NCBI GenBank assembly: GCA_963930655.1
Contig: OZ005604.1
Span: 2,614,001 to 2,678,000, forward strand
Direction: 5' to 3'
Length of the DNA: 64,000 nt
Source: Myrica gale
Taxonomy: Eukaryota > Streptophyta > Magnoliopsida > Fagales > Myricaceae
Below are positions 11,512-24,400 of the stretch, one piece after another (position 1 is the stretch's first letter; every line of letters starts with the position of its first letter). Both the position numbers and the translations under genes were made by a program. The notes beneath the pieces were generated by a model. That model was not told the DNA's origin and did no database searches. It saw nothing but the letters and a program-made list of their open reading frames with translations.

Positions 11512-14191
11512 CTACATTATCTCTACCAATGCTCGGCTGAGGATTTTTCCCTGGTTGAGGTCCTGGAATGCTTGGCCTGACTCCTCGAATTTGTATTTTC
11601 TAGAAACAGCATTGGAGAGATTGAAGATATCAGATTCTGCCAGTCTGACCAACTTGGGAAGATCTTGCCTTGCCCTTGCTCCATACGAGCCAATTACTTG
11701 AATCTGCTCCATGAAATCATTTAAATAAAAAAAGGTTAGTTGTCGGAGCACAACAATCTGAATCATGCTCAGCTGGCAAAGGCAAATGTAAAACTATTAC
11801 AGCCGAAACTTATTAGCACATGCAGTGTCGTAGGTAAACCAGCTGAAAATGGTATGGCGTTTTTTTTTTCTAGTCCATCAGGGTTACTTCATCTAGGATG
11901 ATCTTATTACATTGTGAAACACAAGTTTCATCAGGATTTTTCTCCCCGTAAAAATGAGGAGCCACCCTTTGCTACAGCATATAAAACAACTTTTTTTTTT
12001 TAATGCTTATAGTCGGGCTAAAGGGGAGCAGGGGGATGGTTAGTGTGTAGGGTTATAGGTTAGCTTTTTTATCATGAAAACATGTCAAGCACCAGGGCTA
12101 CTTTAGTGACCTAGGCTCACATCTGAAGAAGTATTCGAGCTAATTATGGTCTTATTTGCTTTTTCAAATAATTTTAGTAGGTCAAATCTCTCGAAGATGG
12201 ATAAAAACACAAGGGTTTTGTGTGGGCTTAAATTTATTGGACTGGGGACTAACAAAATCTATATTGTTGTCGATGGAGGTATTGATAGCACCATTCAAGT
12301 TTGTCCTCTTAGAATTTAGGGTGCCAAATTGGCCCTTGTGTTTTCCCAACAATATGTTTTTGGTCTTGTTCACTTGCACCACTAGAAAAGCCTAAGTAGC
12401 AACTAGCAATGGTCAACAATGTGGCTCACTAATTTAAGACCAAGATGAAATTTTAACAACAGACGGGGACAAATTTGACACAATAAAATTTTAAGCGATA
12501 AACTTGAATTGGGATCATTTTTTCAAAAACAAAACATATCCGCTAACAAAAATCTCTTGAATGCAGAGTACGTACCTTTCTACGAACAAGACGGTTTATG
12601 TCGACCTCCCCTACAGCACCGGATGGTGTAAGTCCAATCATTACAGCTTTTCCACCGTCTCTCACACTATTGAAACACTGTAAAAATGTCTGGTTTTCCC
12701 AAGGCTTCGACAGCAATGTCCACACCCCTTCCCCCAGTTATTTCCTGTTCAAAACAAGTGAATAACTAGGTAAACAGCCAGTCCACACCCCGCCCCCCAG
12801 TTATTTCCATTTCCAAGCTGCTTTCTTTTGTTCATTTTTTGTTTTCATTTTCTGATTGATGACCCTCTTCCCTTAATTTTATTGATGTGTGAATGAAGAT
12901 TCAACAATATCACTGGAGTAACTTGATTAATGAACTGAGCAAGTATCTGAAACACACTCCACTTGAAAAGGTGCATACAGTGCCCAAAACGAGAGAGAGA
13001 GAGAGAGACAGGGAGAAACGGCAGCATAAGGAAAGGCCAGGGCTGCAAAAGTCCGAACAGGGAAAAACATACAAAGGAGTTTTTGGGTCTCCTCAATCAT
13101 GAGGGGAAAATTCACATAAAGATGAAGATATATCACTTTGGAAATGGAAAAAACAAATGACTAAGCACATATAGTTGCTTTCACAGCATTTTCACACGTC
13201 TCATAGGACATTCAGTTGACTCATTGCAGAGACAAAGCATAACTACAATTGAAAACAATAGAATTCATCAGTAGAAAGTACAAATAAAATTGAAGATATC
13301 CTGATGAAAATTTTAAGGTGACTCCAATAACTTTACATGAAAAATGTTGGAGAAAAATTGTTTGGCAACATTGCTTCCATCCCAAAACTTCAGCTGAAAA
13401 TGATAAAAATATGTACTCTTTATCTTTTCAATGGCATCTTCTTGAGTTGCATTTATTGTATGAGTGGCACCTAATGACTTGGCTTTCTTCAGCTTCTCAT
13501 CCTGAACATCCACTGCAATTGTATCAGAAGCACCAAAGGCTCTCGCTATCTGCAAACAACTGAAGCAAGTGATCTAGTCAAAATAATGTTAAAGAGAGTC
13601 CTGTTAAACTGGATCAGCCCAGCTGTACCACATATTCCAATATTGGTAAGCACATTAATGCCATTGTGGAAAAGGGATGTCGTTGCTATCTTTTGCCTTC
13701 ATCAATTACTAGTTATATCCTGTGGGGTCACATGCAGCAATGGATCAGAACAAGTCTTTTGTGATTCTGAAAAGTTCATCACGGATACAATTTTGAAATT
13801 GATTCGGTGCTTTACCGACCACTAAGTGGATACAATTTTGAACTCTGCCAAGAGCTACGTCCCTGGTCTTTAAGAGGTGTGAGGTGGCCCACACCTGCTG
13901 TCATCCCATGAGTTTGATGTGAATCTCAAGGAATGCAAAAGATAAACATTTCAATGCAAAATCAACTAGGATAGAAGGAGTTCAGCCCTGACATATTGAA
14001 TAAAGAAAAGGCTCAAATAACCACCAGCCTACAAAATTACTGTAGAATTGCTCCTTTCTTGCTACTTAACCACTATTTTCCATATGGGAACTACTTAATA
14101 GACTTGCAATAATTTCTATGCAGCCTAATAACTTGAAAAAGAGAGAAGTAAAAACAGTTAAAGGTCAATCCTCATGAGCAACATACATCTC

Positions 14192-14230
14192 AAGAATAGC
14201 ACCGCAATAATTTCTTGCGGTGCTATTCTT
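14192..14230. repeat. perfect 16-bp inverted repeat (hairpin)
   Basis: AAGAATAGCACCGCAA at 14192-14207 and its exact reverse complement at 14215-14230, separated by a 7-base loop. It lies in an intron of the HER2-like pseudogene. No MITE ends or target duplication were recognised around it. Confidence 0.85.
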
Positions 14231-14838
14231 GCCATCAAAAAATCTTTTCACATTCCTTTTCCTCGTTCTAATATCATGAAGTAGACATAATATACTGGTT
14301 ACAACCTTCAACCCCATTACAGCAAAATTTCTCTCTCCCTCTTTGTTTGTCCTAGAATGATTCTAAACTTTCTCTCACACATCAAAAGCAACCACAGTAC
14401 ACGCCTTGCCAGCCCAATTGTCACCACGAACCAACATCTGACCGAACACAAGTTGAGCAAGAAACCTTTTACTTAATAAATTGTACAAACTGACTGGTCC
14501 AATGGGTTATAAAGGGTAACTAAATATAACCAATGAGTATAATTTCAACACCAGCAAACCAATCTGTCAAAGAAAGTTTACCTTGAACCAACACCCCCAA
14601 CTCCAATCACAGCCCCAGAATCCCCAGGGCGCACCTCAGCCGCATGGACCATGGCGCCATAAGCAGTAAAAACTGCGCAACCTAAAATTTCAGACTCTGT
14701 GTATGGCAATGAGTTTGGTAGAATAGATAATGCATGTGCTGGGACAACACAATTTCGGCAAGGCCTCCCATACTGTACATGAACACTGGTTTACCTGGAC
14801 AATATAGAGTACTTATGTGATATCCTAAAATCCATATG

Positions 14839-15220
14839 GAGTGCGAGATGAGAAGAAATAAGACTTGACTTTTATATAAGCCAAGTCTTACATTAGAACC
14901 TTACAGAGTAGAACTGAGTCTTATAATGATTTCAATGAGCTTAATAAAGCAATATCCACTAATCTTTTTGCAGTTAAAAGTGCAAATAGCTAGCACTTCC
15001 TTGAGCCATCATAGGATCGAATCAAGGCAAGTCTGGTAACCGCCAATGCGGGCTTGGTGTGCCTTCACAAAGAAATTAGGAGCAGCAGGTTTGAATCCAA
15101 CATGGAGTGAGAAGAAGGAATAAGATTTCAGCATTATCATCATTCCGAAAGACTTCAAAAACCAACAGTGACTAGTTCTTTTAAGGCTAAAAGTGCAGGT
15201 GTAGCTAGCACTCCCATCGA
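14839..15220. repeat. imperfect direct duplication in an intron
   Basis: Two similar blocks: about 14839-14998 and 15102-15220. Each has GGAGTG, then GAAGAA..AATAAGA, and ends with AAAAGTGCA..TAGCTAGCACT. The spacer has a weak B-box-like GGTTTGAATCC near 15089, so a tRNA-derived SINE is possible but not shown. Confidence 0.4.
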
Positions 15221-15336
15221 ATGTTACAATTTAATAATTACACATTCCATTGAATTTAGCCCGGAGTTTTCTCTTTTTCCATGCAAACTATAGATTTTTT
15301 CAATCCAGAGGAAACAACTGTGAATAAATCACAAAG

Positions 15337-15484
15337 CCTCCAAAACTAATCATTTCCACTAGTAAAAACCTACATTATTGTAGATTCTCCAAAACTAATC
15401 ATTTCCACTAGTGAAAACCAACAATATTGTAGAGTCTCTAAACCTAATCATTTCCACTAGTGAAAACCAGCAATATTGTAGTAC
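15337..15484. repeat. three-copy 49-bp tandem repeat
   Basis: The word AATCATTTCCACTAG recurs at 15348, 15397 and 15446, a period of 49 bp, with AATATTGTAG or ATTATTGTAG closing each unit. Units 2 and 3 are more alike than unit 1. It lies in an intron of the HER2-like pseudogene. Confidence 0.85.
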
Positions 15485-17257
15485 TCCTGCTTACTTAGAC
15501 TTACTTTCAAATTTCGGCTGCTCCTACCAATATTGAGTGTTTAAAATGATATCAGTAAATCAATATCAAGGGAAGAAAGGGGGTACATCTAGAAGGAAAC
15601 AAGATGTTGATGGTGATGAGGATCCACAGCATGTACCGGCAATATATGTAGGTATGATCGCCCATAAAAAACACCACAATACTGGAAATCGACTCCCATA
15701 AGGTGCCAATAAGTGTATGAATTATCAAACATAGCTTTCACTCTATTATGACATCTAGATATTGAACAAGGCATAATATAGAACATTAAGAACATTAAAG
15801 TATGTCTAAAGCAGAGATATAGCATATTTTAAAAACATCTTTCAAAAAGAAACAACTAGAGGAAACCTATAGCAAACAGCCACGAGCAAAAAATAAATAA
15901 GACATGCTTAATTTTAAGCTTTGGAAAAGTGATGCATTGAAAGCATAATTACCATTGCTGCGAAGGAACAGTCGAGTTTCACTGTCATAGAGAGTTCCAT
16001 TGGCTCGGTTATAGGCAAAGAAAGCCTCACATAAATCGTCGTGGCCCTTCATTCAATTATGTTGATATTCACATCAAATTTTGTGCTACATAATTGTTAA
16101 TAATTACAGCAGTCACAACAACAGTTTTAGCAGCATCAAAGATTACAAATGAAAATTTGGAGAAGGAAAGTGTAGATTCTCGTAGTAATGTTACCTTTGA
16201 ACAGAAGAGACAATTACCACAAGGCATGATGAAAGCTCCCACATCATGGGATCCAATTGGATATCTGAAAATCCAAGAAGACATAACTAATAATCGATGT
16301 TGCCTGCTATCTACGTCAACCAAAATGACAATTTTTTTTTAAGACTTCAAATCAAAAACAGTTCTCTGCAGCATAAGAGGCCTCGTAATATATTCAGATC
16401 CCTGCACCTTTCTATTATTTTCCTGTCTGTATGTGACGCATGTTCTACAACGTCACCAATTATCTCATGCCCCACAACGCAAGGACTCGAAAATGGAAGT
16501 TCGCCTTTCATAACATGGAGATCAGAGTGGCAGACTCCACAGGCTGCGTTCAGATATACACTATCATTTGCCATTGCAGAATAACCACATAGAAGCAATA
16601 AATTATCAGTCATATTTCGCCTCAAACTAAAAAGCCAACAATAGCCATACCTAATTCTGAAGAGTCGGTATCAATTCACAGAGCCTTGGATATGCTTATT
16701 AGTGGGACAACAGAAACTCGTGTAGTAATAGTCTATACAATCTCACCGTGCACAGACAGAACCATCCTATGCCTATCTTTCAAGGAGGTTGGCTTGCAAA
16801 GATTTGCTCGATGTCTTAAAGTTATATCAACAACATCTGTGTTGATTTTGTGAGAGTCTAAACAGAGGATTGAATGGATTGCAATTTTGAGACACTCGTG
16901 AAGTCGTGAAGTAATAAATGGCCTATTTTTTTCTACTCTACGACCAAAGAAAATGATTGGGGAATAAAGAAAGAAAGAAAGAAACAAGTAAATTTTGTAA
17001 ATAGAAGAACCCCTCCCGCGCAATGAATGTTCTTGCTTCCTCAGTTGCTGAAATCACAGACAATTTTACCAGTCCAAATCATAATCAGTCCACTTTACCG
17101 GTGGCGGAGGGAGGGGGGGTCCGACAGATGCAAAACGTTGATTTTTTAAAAAAAACTAATATGTCTTCTGTAGCTGGTACAGAGTCTAATAGATTTATTT
17201 GCGATAATTGATTTTCTTAAATAAAATCTTATTTTGACGTTAACATTCACTGATTTA

Positions 17258-17422
17258 GGTTATGTTTGTGTTGTAAAATTTTTGGTATTAGGTTTAGTGT
17301 TGGTATTGGGTTTAGTGAAAAAGTGAAGAGAGATAATTTTTTATATTTTTTGATGGGAGAGAGAGAGATTATATTGTACTATTTTATTAGGAGTTGGTGA
17401 AATATTTTGTGCAAACGCACCC
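17258..17422 (+). mobile_element. Tourist-like MITE, family T1, copy 2
   Basis: A 165-bp element flanked by TTA at 17255-17257 and 17423-17425. It starts GGTTATGTTTGTGTTGTAAA and ends GTGCAAACGCACCC. It shares GGTATTGGGTTTAGTGAAAA and the GGGAGAGAGAGA block with the other copies and is internally shorter. It lies upstream of the HER2-like pseudogene. Confidence 0.8.
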
Positions 17423-17425
17423 TTA

Positions 17426-19800
17426 AGTTCATATACACATTATATATGAATACACATTGATTTTAGATTAAGATTTATGGTGCTTGTAAGATATTGATGT
17501 TACTTTTTGTTAAGATGTTATTTGTAGACTGAAAAATACGCTTGAGTTAATTAAAATTTTTAAAAAGACATGTTCAATCTTTTGATATTTTATTGGATTC
17601 GCACTTTATACCATCTTGAAGGTCGAATGTTTAAACATGTTCCTCTTTTTTTATTTACTTGTTAAACGAAAAGTAAAGATCAAAACTTAGGTGTTATTCA
17701 TTCTAATAACAAGAGAAAGGTCAAGTTGCAGAGGCTATGTAACTCAGCTCTAAGATTTGTACATAGTTAATATTAATAATACAAACTAAGTGTTGCATCT
17801 TTTCAAGTAACTTTGTCTACCAACATAAATTATCATAATTATCCAAAAACATATCTCATCGTTATCATTGTGCCTTTTACCCCGATTTAATTAGGTTGGC
17901 TGACCAAATAAACTATCTATAACGTGAGAACCATCCAGCCGTTAGATACATTAAAGCTGAAATGCAATCCAACGATTATTAGGAGAACCAACCAGTTGTT
18001 TCAGTAGGACGCCGCTGTCGGAGGCCCAAGTAGGATCTGGTTACAGTTGTTCCAATAACGTGGCGGTGTGGTAATGGACAGGCGATGAAGAAACGACAGC
18101 GTAGTGGGCTGTAGAAGAGTGCTGCCTTTAGAACCCAAGTCCGGCAAAGGACAACAAAACCTCTGCCGAAGTCCTAACTCCCAAGTCCCAACCCAACACC
18201 CTGTCCACCTCTTTTTCGCCCTCCTGTCTTTCCTCAATGTTATATATTCACCAGCACGTGCGCGACTGGAGGCTATTCGCTGCACTCGCTTTACTTCGAG
18301 AACATTTGTCTGACTCCACAACCTAATTAAAATGGGCTTAATTGGAGCAATGATAGCGTCCCCTGGAAGGAACCTTTTGTCCTTTACAACCCGTCATCCT
18401 CGCGTACTTTTTCAATGTATATTTTAAGAATTATTTTTATTATGTACGGCGAGTCAAGAAAGAGTCGTACACGGTCACTATGCACTAACCCCTTCCCCGA
18501 ATCCCCAACTAAAATACGTTAAGAAAATTAATGTATAGAAATATTGGACATCATTGAGACATCTGGTTATGTACCTCAGACACTTTTCTAAAAGACATTA
18601 TTTTAAGAATACTTTGGCTATGGTTAAGATCTTCGAAAGGTTTTTTTAATTTTAAAAATGTTTTAAAACTTAAATATGATTTTTATATAAAATTTTTTAA
18701 TTTTAATAATTTTTTATCTAATTATTAACTTTAATTTTTATAAAAATAAATATATTTTTTGAAAATTTCATTAAATTAGTAAAAATCTTCTTTTCACACA
18801 TACTTTTTACTCTCACATTTTTCAAAAAGATATATTAAAAACAATTTCTCTTTCTAAATATCATTTCTACTATATTTTCATAAACATTTCAAAAATATAT
18901 TTCAAAATTTTTAATTATTATAAAAAAAACATTTTTTAAAAACTAAACCAAACATAACTTTATCTCTTATTTTTTAATGCAATTTCTTTAAACAAACCAA
19001 AATAATAATCATAAAAAGTTATTAACCACTTAAAAAGGTACCATAATTTATACAACGCACTGTAAAAATATATGGAATCAATTAATTCACACTATAATAA
19101 ATGTTACAGGTCTCAAATGTGTATTTTTTTTATTTGTAGAATGGGACTATTCAATCAGGTCTCTCTCTTCTGACCATTTTTTTTTTAATTTTTACCATCC
19201 TTCCATAATTGTCTTTTAATATTTTTTTTATTTACGTTAATATGAAGTATTTTGCTAAAAAAATAATAATTACATAAAAAATAATTTAATTTTTTAAAAT
19301 TTTAATTGATAACCTAATTTCTAATTAAAAAATGCTACAAATTCTTTTTGGGTTCTTCCTAGATTTATCTATAAAAGAATCTAATATCTCAGGATCTTTG
19401 TGTGTATAGGGTCTACTTTTAAAATAAATTAGACTGTCATTTTTTTAAAAAAAAGAAGAAAAAAATTAAAAAAAAAAAACCAAACACATCTATTTCTAAT
19501 TTTAGCGGGATCGATGCTTAGGATATTTTAACAACTTGGGTATCTAATGCCAAAATCATCCAGAAAATAAAGGCACATCTGAAAACAGGGAAAAGATAAA
19601 AAAAAAAAACAGTAGCAAGTACACGTGTGAGGTGAGGAGTAGCGTTACGGTCAGTATAAGGTGAACCGACGAGTGACAGTAGAAACACCCAATTTTCGCC
19701 CCCCTTAAAAAAAGAAAGCTTTAGCTTTTAGACACCCCCCCGCCCCCCATGGCGGTGCCGCTGCTGCTCCTAATAGCTTAATAAATAACCAGAAACCCAC
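17426..19800. other. AT-rich intergenic region
   Basis: No exon recognised. The segment 18000-18330 is relatively GC-rich and open for about 106 codons on the minus strand, but the translation matches nothing I know. The stretch 18600-19500 is strongly AT-rich with many A and T runs. Upstream of the TOM1-like gene there is an ACACGTGT (G-box-like) site at about 19621. Confidence 0.45.
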
Positions 19801-21492
19801 ACTTAGTAAACGGAACACGCCCAGATTCTTCCTCTCCTCGATTTTGTCCACTCTGGTTCAACCTAATTGTTTATAGGCAACAAAGAAAACGAAAGAGTGG
19901 GAGGAAGAGGGAGAGAGAGAGAGAAGGTTGAGAAATATTCTTGGCTAATTAATGAGGTGTTCACACTTGATCTTTGGTTTTCTCTTGAAATGCTGAGGCT
20001 CTTTAAGGTTTACCATTTCTTCTTCACTGTCCTTATAGTCGTCTCTGTCTTCCTCTCATTCTTCACTGGTATGTCGTAGTTTTCGTTTTCGTTTTCGTTT
20101 TTTCATTTCTTTCTTTCTCTCTTCTTGGACGTTAATTAGTTGCTCTTGCTCCAAGTATGAGAACAGCCTACGATTTGAATTTCTGATTTTAAAGGAACGC
20201 TGTGTATGTTGTCTTATTGATTTGCCTTAACTGACAACTGAGATCTGATCGAAGTTTTAATTGTAGTTTTTGGTACTGTGGGTTCTCCAGTTGGTTTCTT
20301 GAAATTCTGCGCCATCTTTTGTGTTTTGGTTGGCTTTTGAAGGCTGGAATAAAGAACAAGAAAATTGGAGGATTTTTTTCTTTTTTAGTTTTTTAGTTTT
20401 ACAACAAGTAATGTTGTGTTGTTATCTAACCTTATGAGAATTTTTGTTTGATTGGTTGTTTGCAGAGTAGCATGCTATCCGGTTTCGGTTTCGACTTCTG
20501 TTCCTACTATTGAACGCCTGTTCTTGATTGAGTTGTTGCCGTTTGTCTCTGAATGTACGTTTCAATTTTTTCAGAACATCCTAGCTGTGATCAGATTAGT
20601 TCCACCCCTTTTACTAGTTAATGCGTCATTTCAATTTTCTTTAGTTGCACTTCCACAATGAATATAACTTAGTTATTATCCCCAGGAGTGAGTGATAGGA
20701 TGGAAGCCTGGGTTGGTGCCTTTTAGCTTCGGAGAAATATTGTTGTCATTTGAGTGCGGGTAAAAGTTGTTTCCTAAATTATGCACATTTTCTCTACCCA
20801 TAAACATTATTTGTCTACGTGCATTATCTGGGCACTATTTAGTGCACCTTTTTGCTGTGTCTATATCTCTGTGGCAATGGGACCGTTGTATTATGGGTAG
20901 TCCCATATGATATAGAAACAATAGCCTAATGTACACAATGGAGTGTAGATTAAATTCTCTGTAATGTAAAACACAAAAATGAGAATTAAATCCTTATGTC
21001 GAGGTAGATCAAATTTGTGTTTGCCACAAATGCGTATTGTTCTGGCATGCATTCTTGCATTGTTTGACATATAATTAGGAATTGATGGGCCATAATAGAG
21101 GGTTGAATATAGCATACGATTCAATAATAGCTATCTCAATTGTTAGAGTCATCTCCTGTGAATTTCGAATGCCTTCTGTTATATTCCTATTTTAAGATGA
21201 ATGTGCAATTAATTGTAAGTGGAAATTTGCGATATCAGGATTCATTCTACGTACTTGGTTGAAGCTTGAAGATGATAAAGTCATATTGAGTCTCCTATTT
21301 GCATTTATGGTATAAAAAAATATATATTTTAAGTGTATGCACATCAGATGTCGTCTCAAGTAATACTGGCTTGCCTGCCTTAGTTAGGACTCCCATCTGC
21401 AATGACTAAATTCCTATTTCTTAAAATTATGCGTTCTATACCTAACCCTGTTTTGCAACTGTTTAATGTTAAAGTCCAGAGTTAAGCGAAAG
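19801..21492 (+). other. 5' leader and leader introns of the TOM1-like gene
   Basis: The leader appears to start after an AT-rich box near 19780. A GA-rich block is at 19905-19925, a probable donor at about 20069, and the final acceptor just upstream of the ATG near 21478 (GTCCAG). An upstream open frame from about 19990 encodes a short hydrophobic peptide; see findings. Confidence 0.4.
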
Positions 21493-24400
21493 ATGGCAGC
21501 TGAGCTTGTCAGTTCTGCAACAAGTGAGAAACTGGCTGAAATGGATTGGTCCAAAAACATTCAAATATGTGAATTAGTTGCCAGTGATCACAGGTATCAT
21601 TTATCGAATCTTTCCTTTTCATTTATTGGGTAAAAGATTACTCTATAGGATTGTAGTTTCCATTGGCTGTCTAAAGTTGTTGATTAAATGTTGAGCACTA
21701 TGTCAATGAGTTCTAAGCTCAAATCATGCCTCCTTCCTGTAAGTAGAGGGTGGAGAACATGGTGTAGTTTAAAACCAACTGGGTCCATATGTTAATACCA
21801 ACCTCGATGTTGATGACATGCTGTCATATGTGTTATTAATGTTAAGATATATACATGCATGCATATCTGCAGAATCTAGGGGTTTCCTGTAGCCAGATGG
21901 AATATGGTCTGTGACGTTTGAGGTAGACTTCTGTTCACCTAGATCAACTCGAGCTGAGTTCTAGTTTATCTCAGTTGTTTGTTCATGTTATTGCACAAGT
22001 TTCAATTCATGAACAGCAGTAATATGTCTTGATTTTACTGTAGGTTAGTTTCAGGTGCTCATAGTGGATGTAAGAATAGTATTTTCTAGTGTGATGAAGC
22101 TTGGCTTGTGGTGCACCTCTTTGTAATTTTGGGTTTTGGAGCTCAAACTTTTGACAAGCATAATAGGAAATGTTATCCCTTATCCAATGTTGAGATCCTG
22201 ATGAAAACTTGAATTAGTTTTTCAATTGAAACTATGCCTGTTGATCTATGACAGCGTGTTGATAGAGTATCCCTCTTAGAATAGGTCTTGATGGACTCTT
22301 TATTTACTGCTAAATAATACCCAACCCAGTTGCAAGCTTGTTTGCTTGACTCTGATTCAAATAACTTCGTCAATGACTGAAGCTCTCTTATCCAATTATT
22401 TGTGTGTAGCTTCCATGGTCCTTTGCTCAACATTGCTATGTTGGTTCTAAATATGCAGGAAAGCTAGAGAGGTTATTAAAGCTATTAAAAAACGCCTGGG
22501 GAGTAAGACCCCAAATACTCAGCTTTATGCTGTGATGGTGAGTTGGAAATAAATTTTTTGTTGATCGTCACCCAATTTTCATTTGCTTTATAAGGTTTCC
22601 TGAAAAAAATAAAGGTCGCTGTTTCAATATATTGGGTAGTCTGTTTTTAACCTAAAGATGCAGTGATCAAATGACCTTATAGCTTGGGACAAATTCTATT
22701 GCTTCTCTGCCTGTTTTCATGACTTGCCAGTTAACTCTGCATTTATTTTTTTGATTTTGGCAGCTGTTGGAGATGTTGATGAGCAATATTGGAGAAAATA
22801 TTCATAAGGAGGTGCTTGATACTGGAATTCTCCCCATTCTTGTGAAGATAGTCAAGAAAAAGGTGTGACCTTGCTCCATGCAGACAATTACTTGCTAGTG
22901 GGTAATCGTTTGTATTTATTATTTTGATAGCGTATCTTCATTGAGCCATTTTTTTATTGGTTGCAGTCAGACTTGCCTGTAAGGGAGCGGATATTTCTTC
23001 TCCTAGATGCCACACAGACATCCGTTGGTGGTGCTTCTGGAAAGTTCCCCCAGTATTATGAGGCATATTATGACTTGGTGGTATGTATAGAAAGGCAGTA
23101 CACTCAGAGTCATAGCATGTGTTGCGTAGTGATAAATGAGGATCTTAGTTATTTCTTTTCATAATGACTGGTGTGGATTGGGGTGATTAATTTGATGACG
23201 TACAAAGATTTTGAATTTAGATGCACGGATTCTTTGGACATTTATTACTAAGTGATTGGATATATCTGAGTTTGTGTTCCACACTATAGTGATGGTGGCT
23301 GTCAGGCCGGTTAGAAAATGGTGGTAATGCAAGTTGATTGAGTGGTGATGGAGCTGTGAGAGTAGGCCTGCTGAACATAGCCTATTGCCATGAAAAAGGT
23401 GATGGGGTTTTGACCAGAAAGGGTAGCAAAATATTGTCAAAGTGGTGTAGATGCAGTGATGGTAGATAGAAGGTTCCATTAAAAAGAAATAGAGAGGTTG
23501 ATGAGCATTGGTTATTGAGTTCTACACTAGTAGCAATGACTATCCGTTGTAATTAAATACATATTAAGGCATCTATATCAATGGTCAGCTGGAATGGAAC
23601 TCAGACGGCCTCGTTGTTTTTGTGTGATTCTGTGTGTGAAATCTATCCTTAATTGTGTATTTATGAAATTAGCCAGCATCTCTCGTGAGAAAGTTCAAGT
23701 AGGTTTAAGGTCCTTCTGCAGTAAACTAATGCCAAATGGGCCATTTAGAACTGATGTCTAATGGGAATTTCTATGTTTCTGTTTAATGAGTAAAGTGCAA
23801 AGCATAAAGCATAAAGAGCCAACCAGTAAGAAATGCAAGTTTTGGTCCTAAAGTAAAAATCAATTGATGGAGTGCAGTTAAAATGCACAACGCATATGTT
23901 CTTTTATTTTTTATTTTTTAAAACTCTAAATGGGGGATTAAGTGCGCTTTTTCCTTTTCCATTGCAATAAATGTGATGCATTGAAAAATTGCCCTAGATT
24001 AACATCCAACTAAAAGTGATCGTTGATGAGTAATCCTATATTATTACAGATCTTAGGCTCTTTTTCATGTGCTTGGATTTGATTATTCTGGTTGGGATTT
24101 GGTTATTACTGCAATGGTTTGGGATATGTTTTACTTCTGGGGAAAAACAAATTTTCTAATGCACAAGACCATACAGTAAAGATACGTCTATGATGCACTT
24201 AATCTATACTTAAAGAGTGCTTCGACGGATTTTTCAAGTTCCAAATCTGGGTGGATTGAAATGATATGCCTCTTAGTTCACGGGTATATGTGGTTATCTT
24301 TGGCTCTTTCTTTTGTTTTTTATTTTCCATTTGGACTTGACCTTTGTTTGGAGTAAGGATGATGTAGACTATTTTTAGGAGTGAAATGTGGTCCACTGGT

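Larger units (their letters stand above)
11512..16543 (-). pseudogene. HER2: zinc alcohol dehydrogenase, HER2-like, 5'-truncated and frameshifted
   Basis: Seven exon-like blocks on the minus strand: 16408-16543, 16195-16264, 15953-16046, 14582-14794, 13418-13559, 12576-12744 and 11512-11703 (stop at 11512). In order they give CGVCHSDLHVMKGELPFSSP with the GHE zinc motif; the MPCGNCLFCSK structural-zinc cysteines; GHDDLCEAFFAYNRA; the Rossmann GVGGVG; QIARAFGAS; INRLVRRK; and DLPKLVRLAESDIFNLSN. This matches the GroES-like alcohol dehydrogenase family of Arabidopsis HER2 (At5g63620), a medium-chain dehydrogenase/reductase. The N-terminal exon or exons before CGVC (roughly 70-80 residues) were not found. 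A base is missing in the LAEYCVVP region (about 14751-14755), two bases after ALGKP (about 12688), and the 13418 donor is displaced. It cannot encode a full enzyme as read. Confidence 0.82.

Noticed and set aside
15030..15130. tRNA gene or tRNA-derived SINE (GGTTTGAATCC box)
   Set aside because: No A box at proper spacing, no cloverleaf arms, no tail or target duplication; kept only as a weak note.
18001..18321. 106-codon minus-strand open frame in a GC-richer patch, candidate for the missing HER2 first exon
   Set aside because: The translation has no GroES-fold N-terminal features, the expected (A)VY.EPNKPL-type segment is absent, and no splice scheme joins it to 16543.
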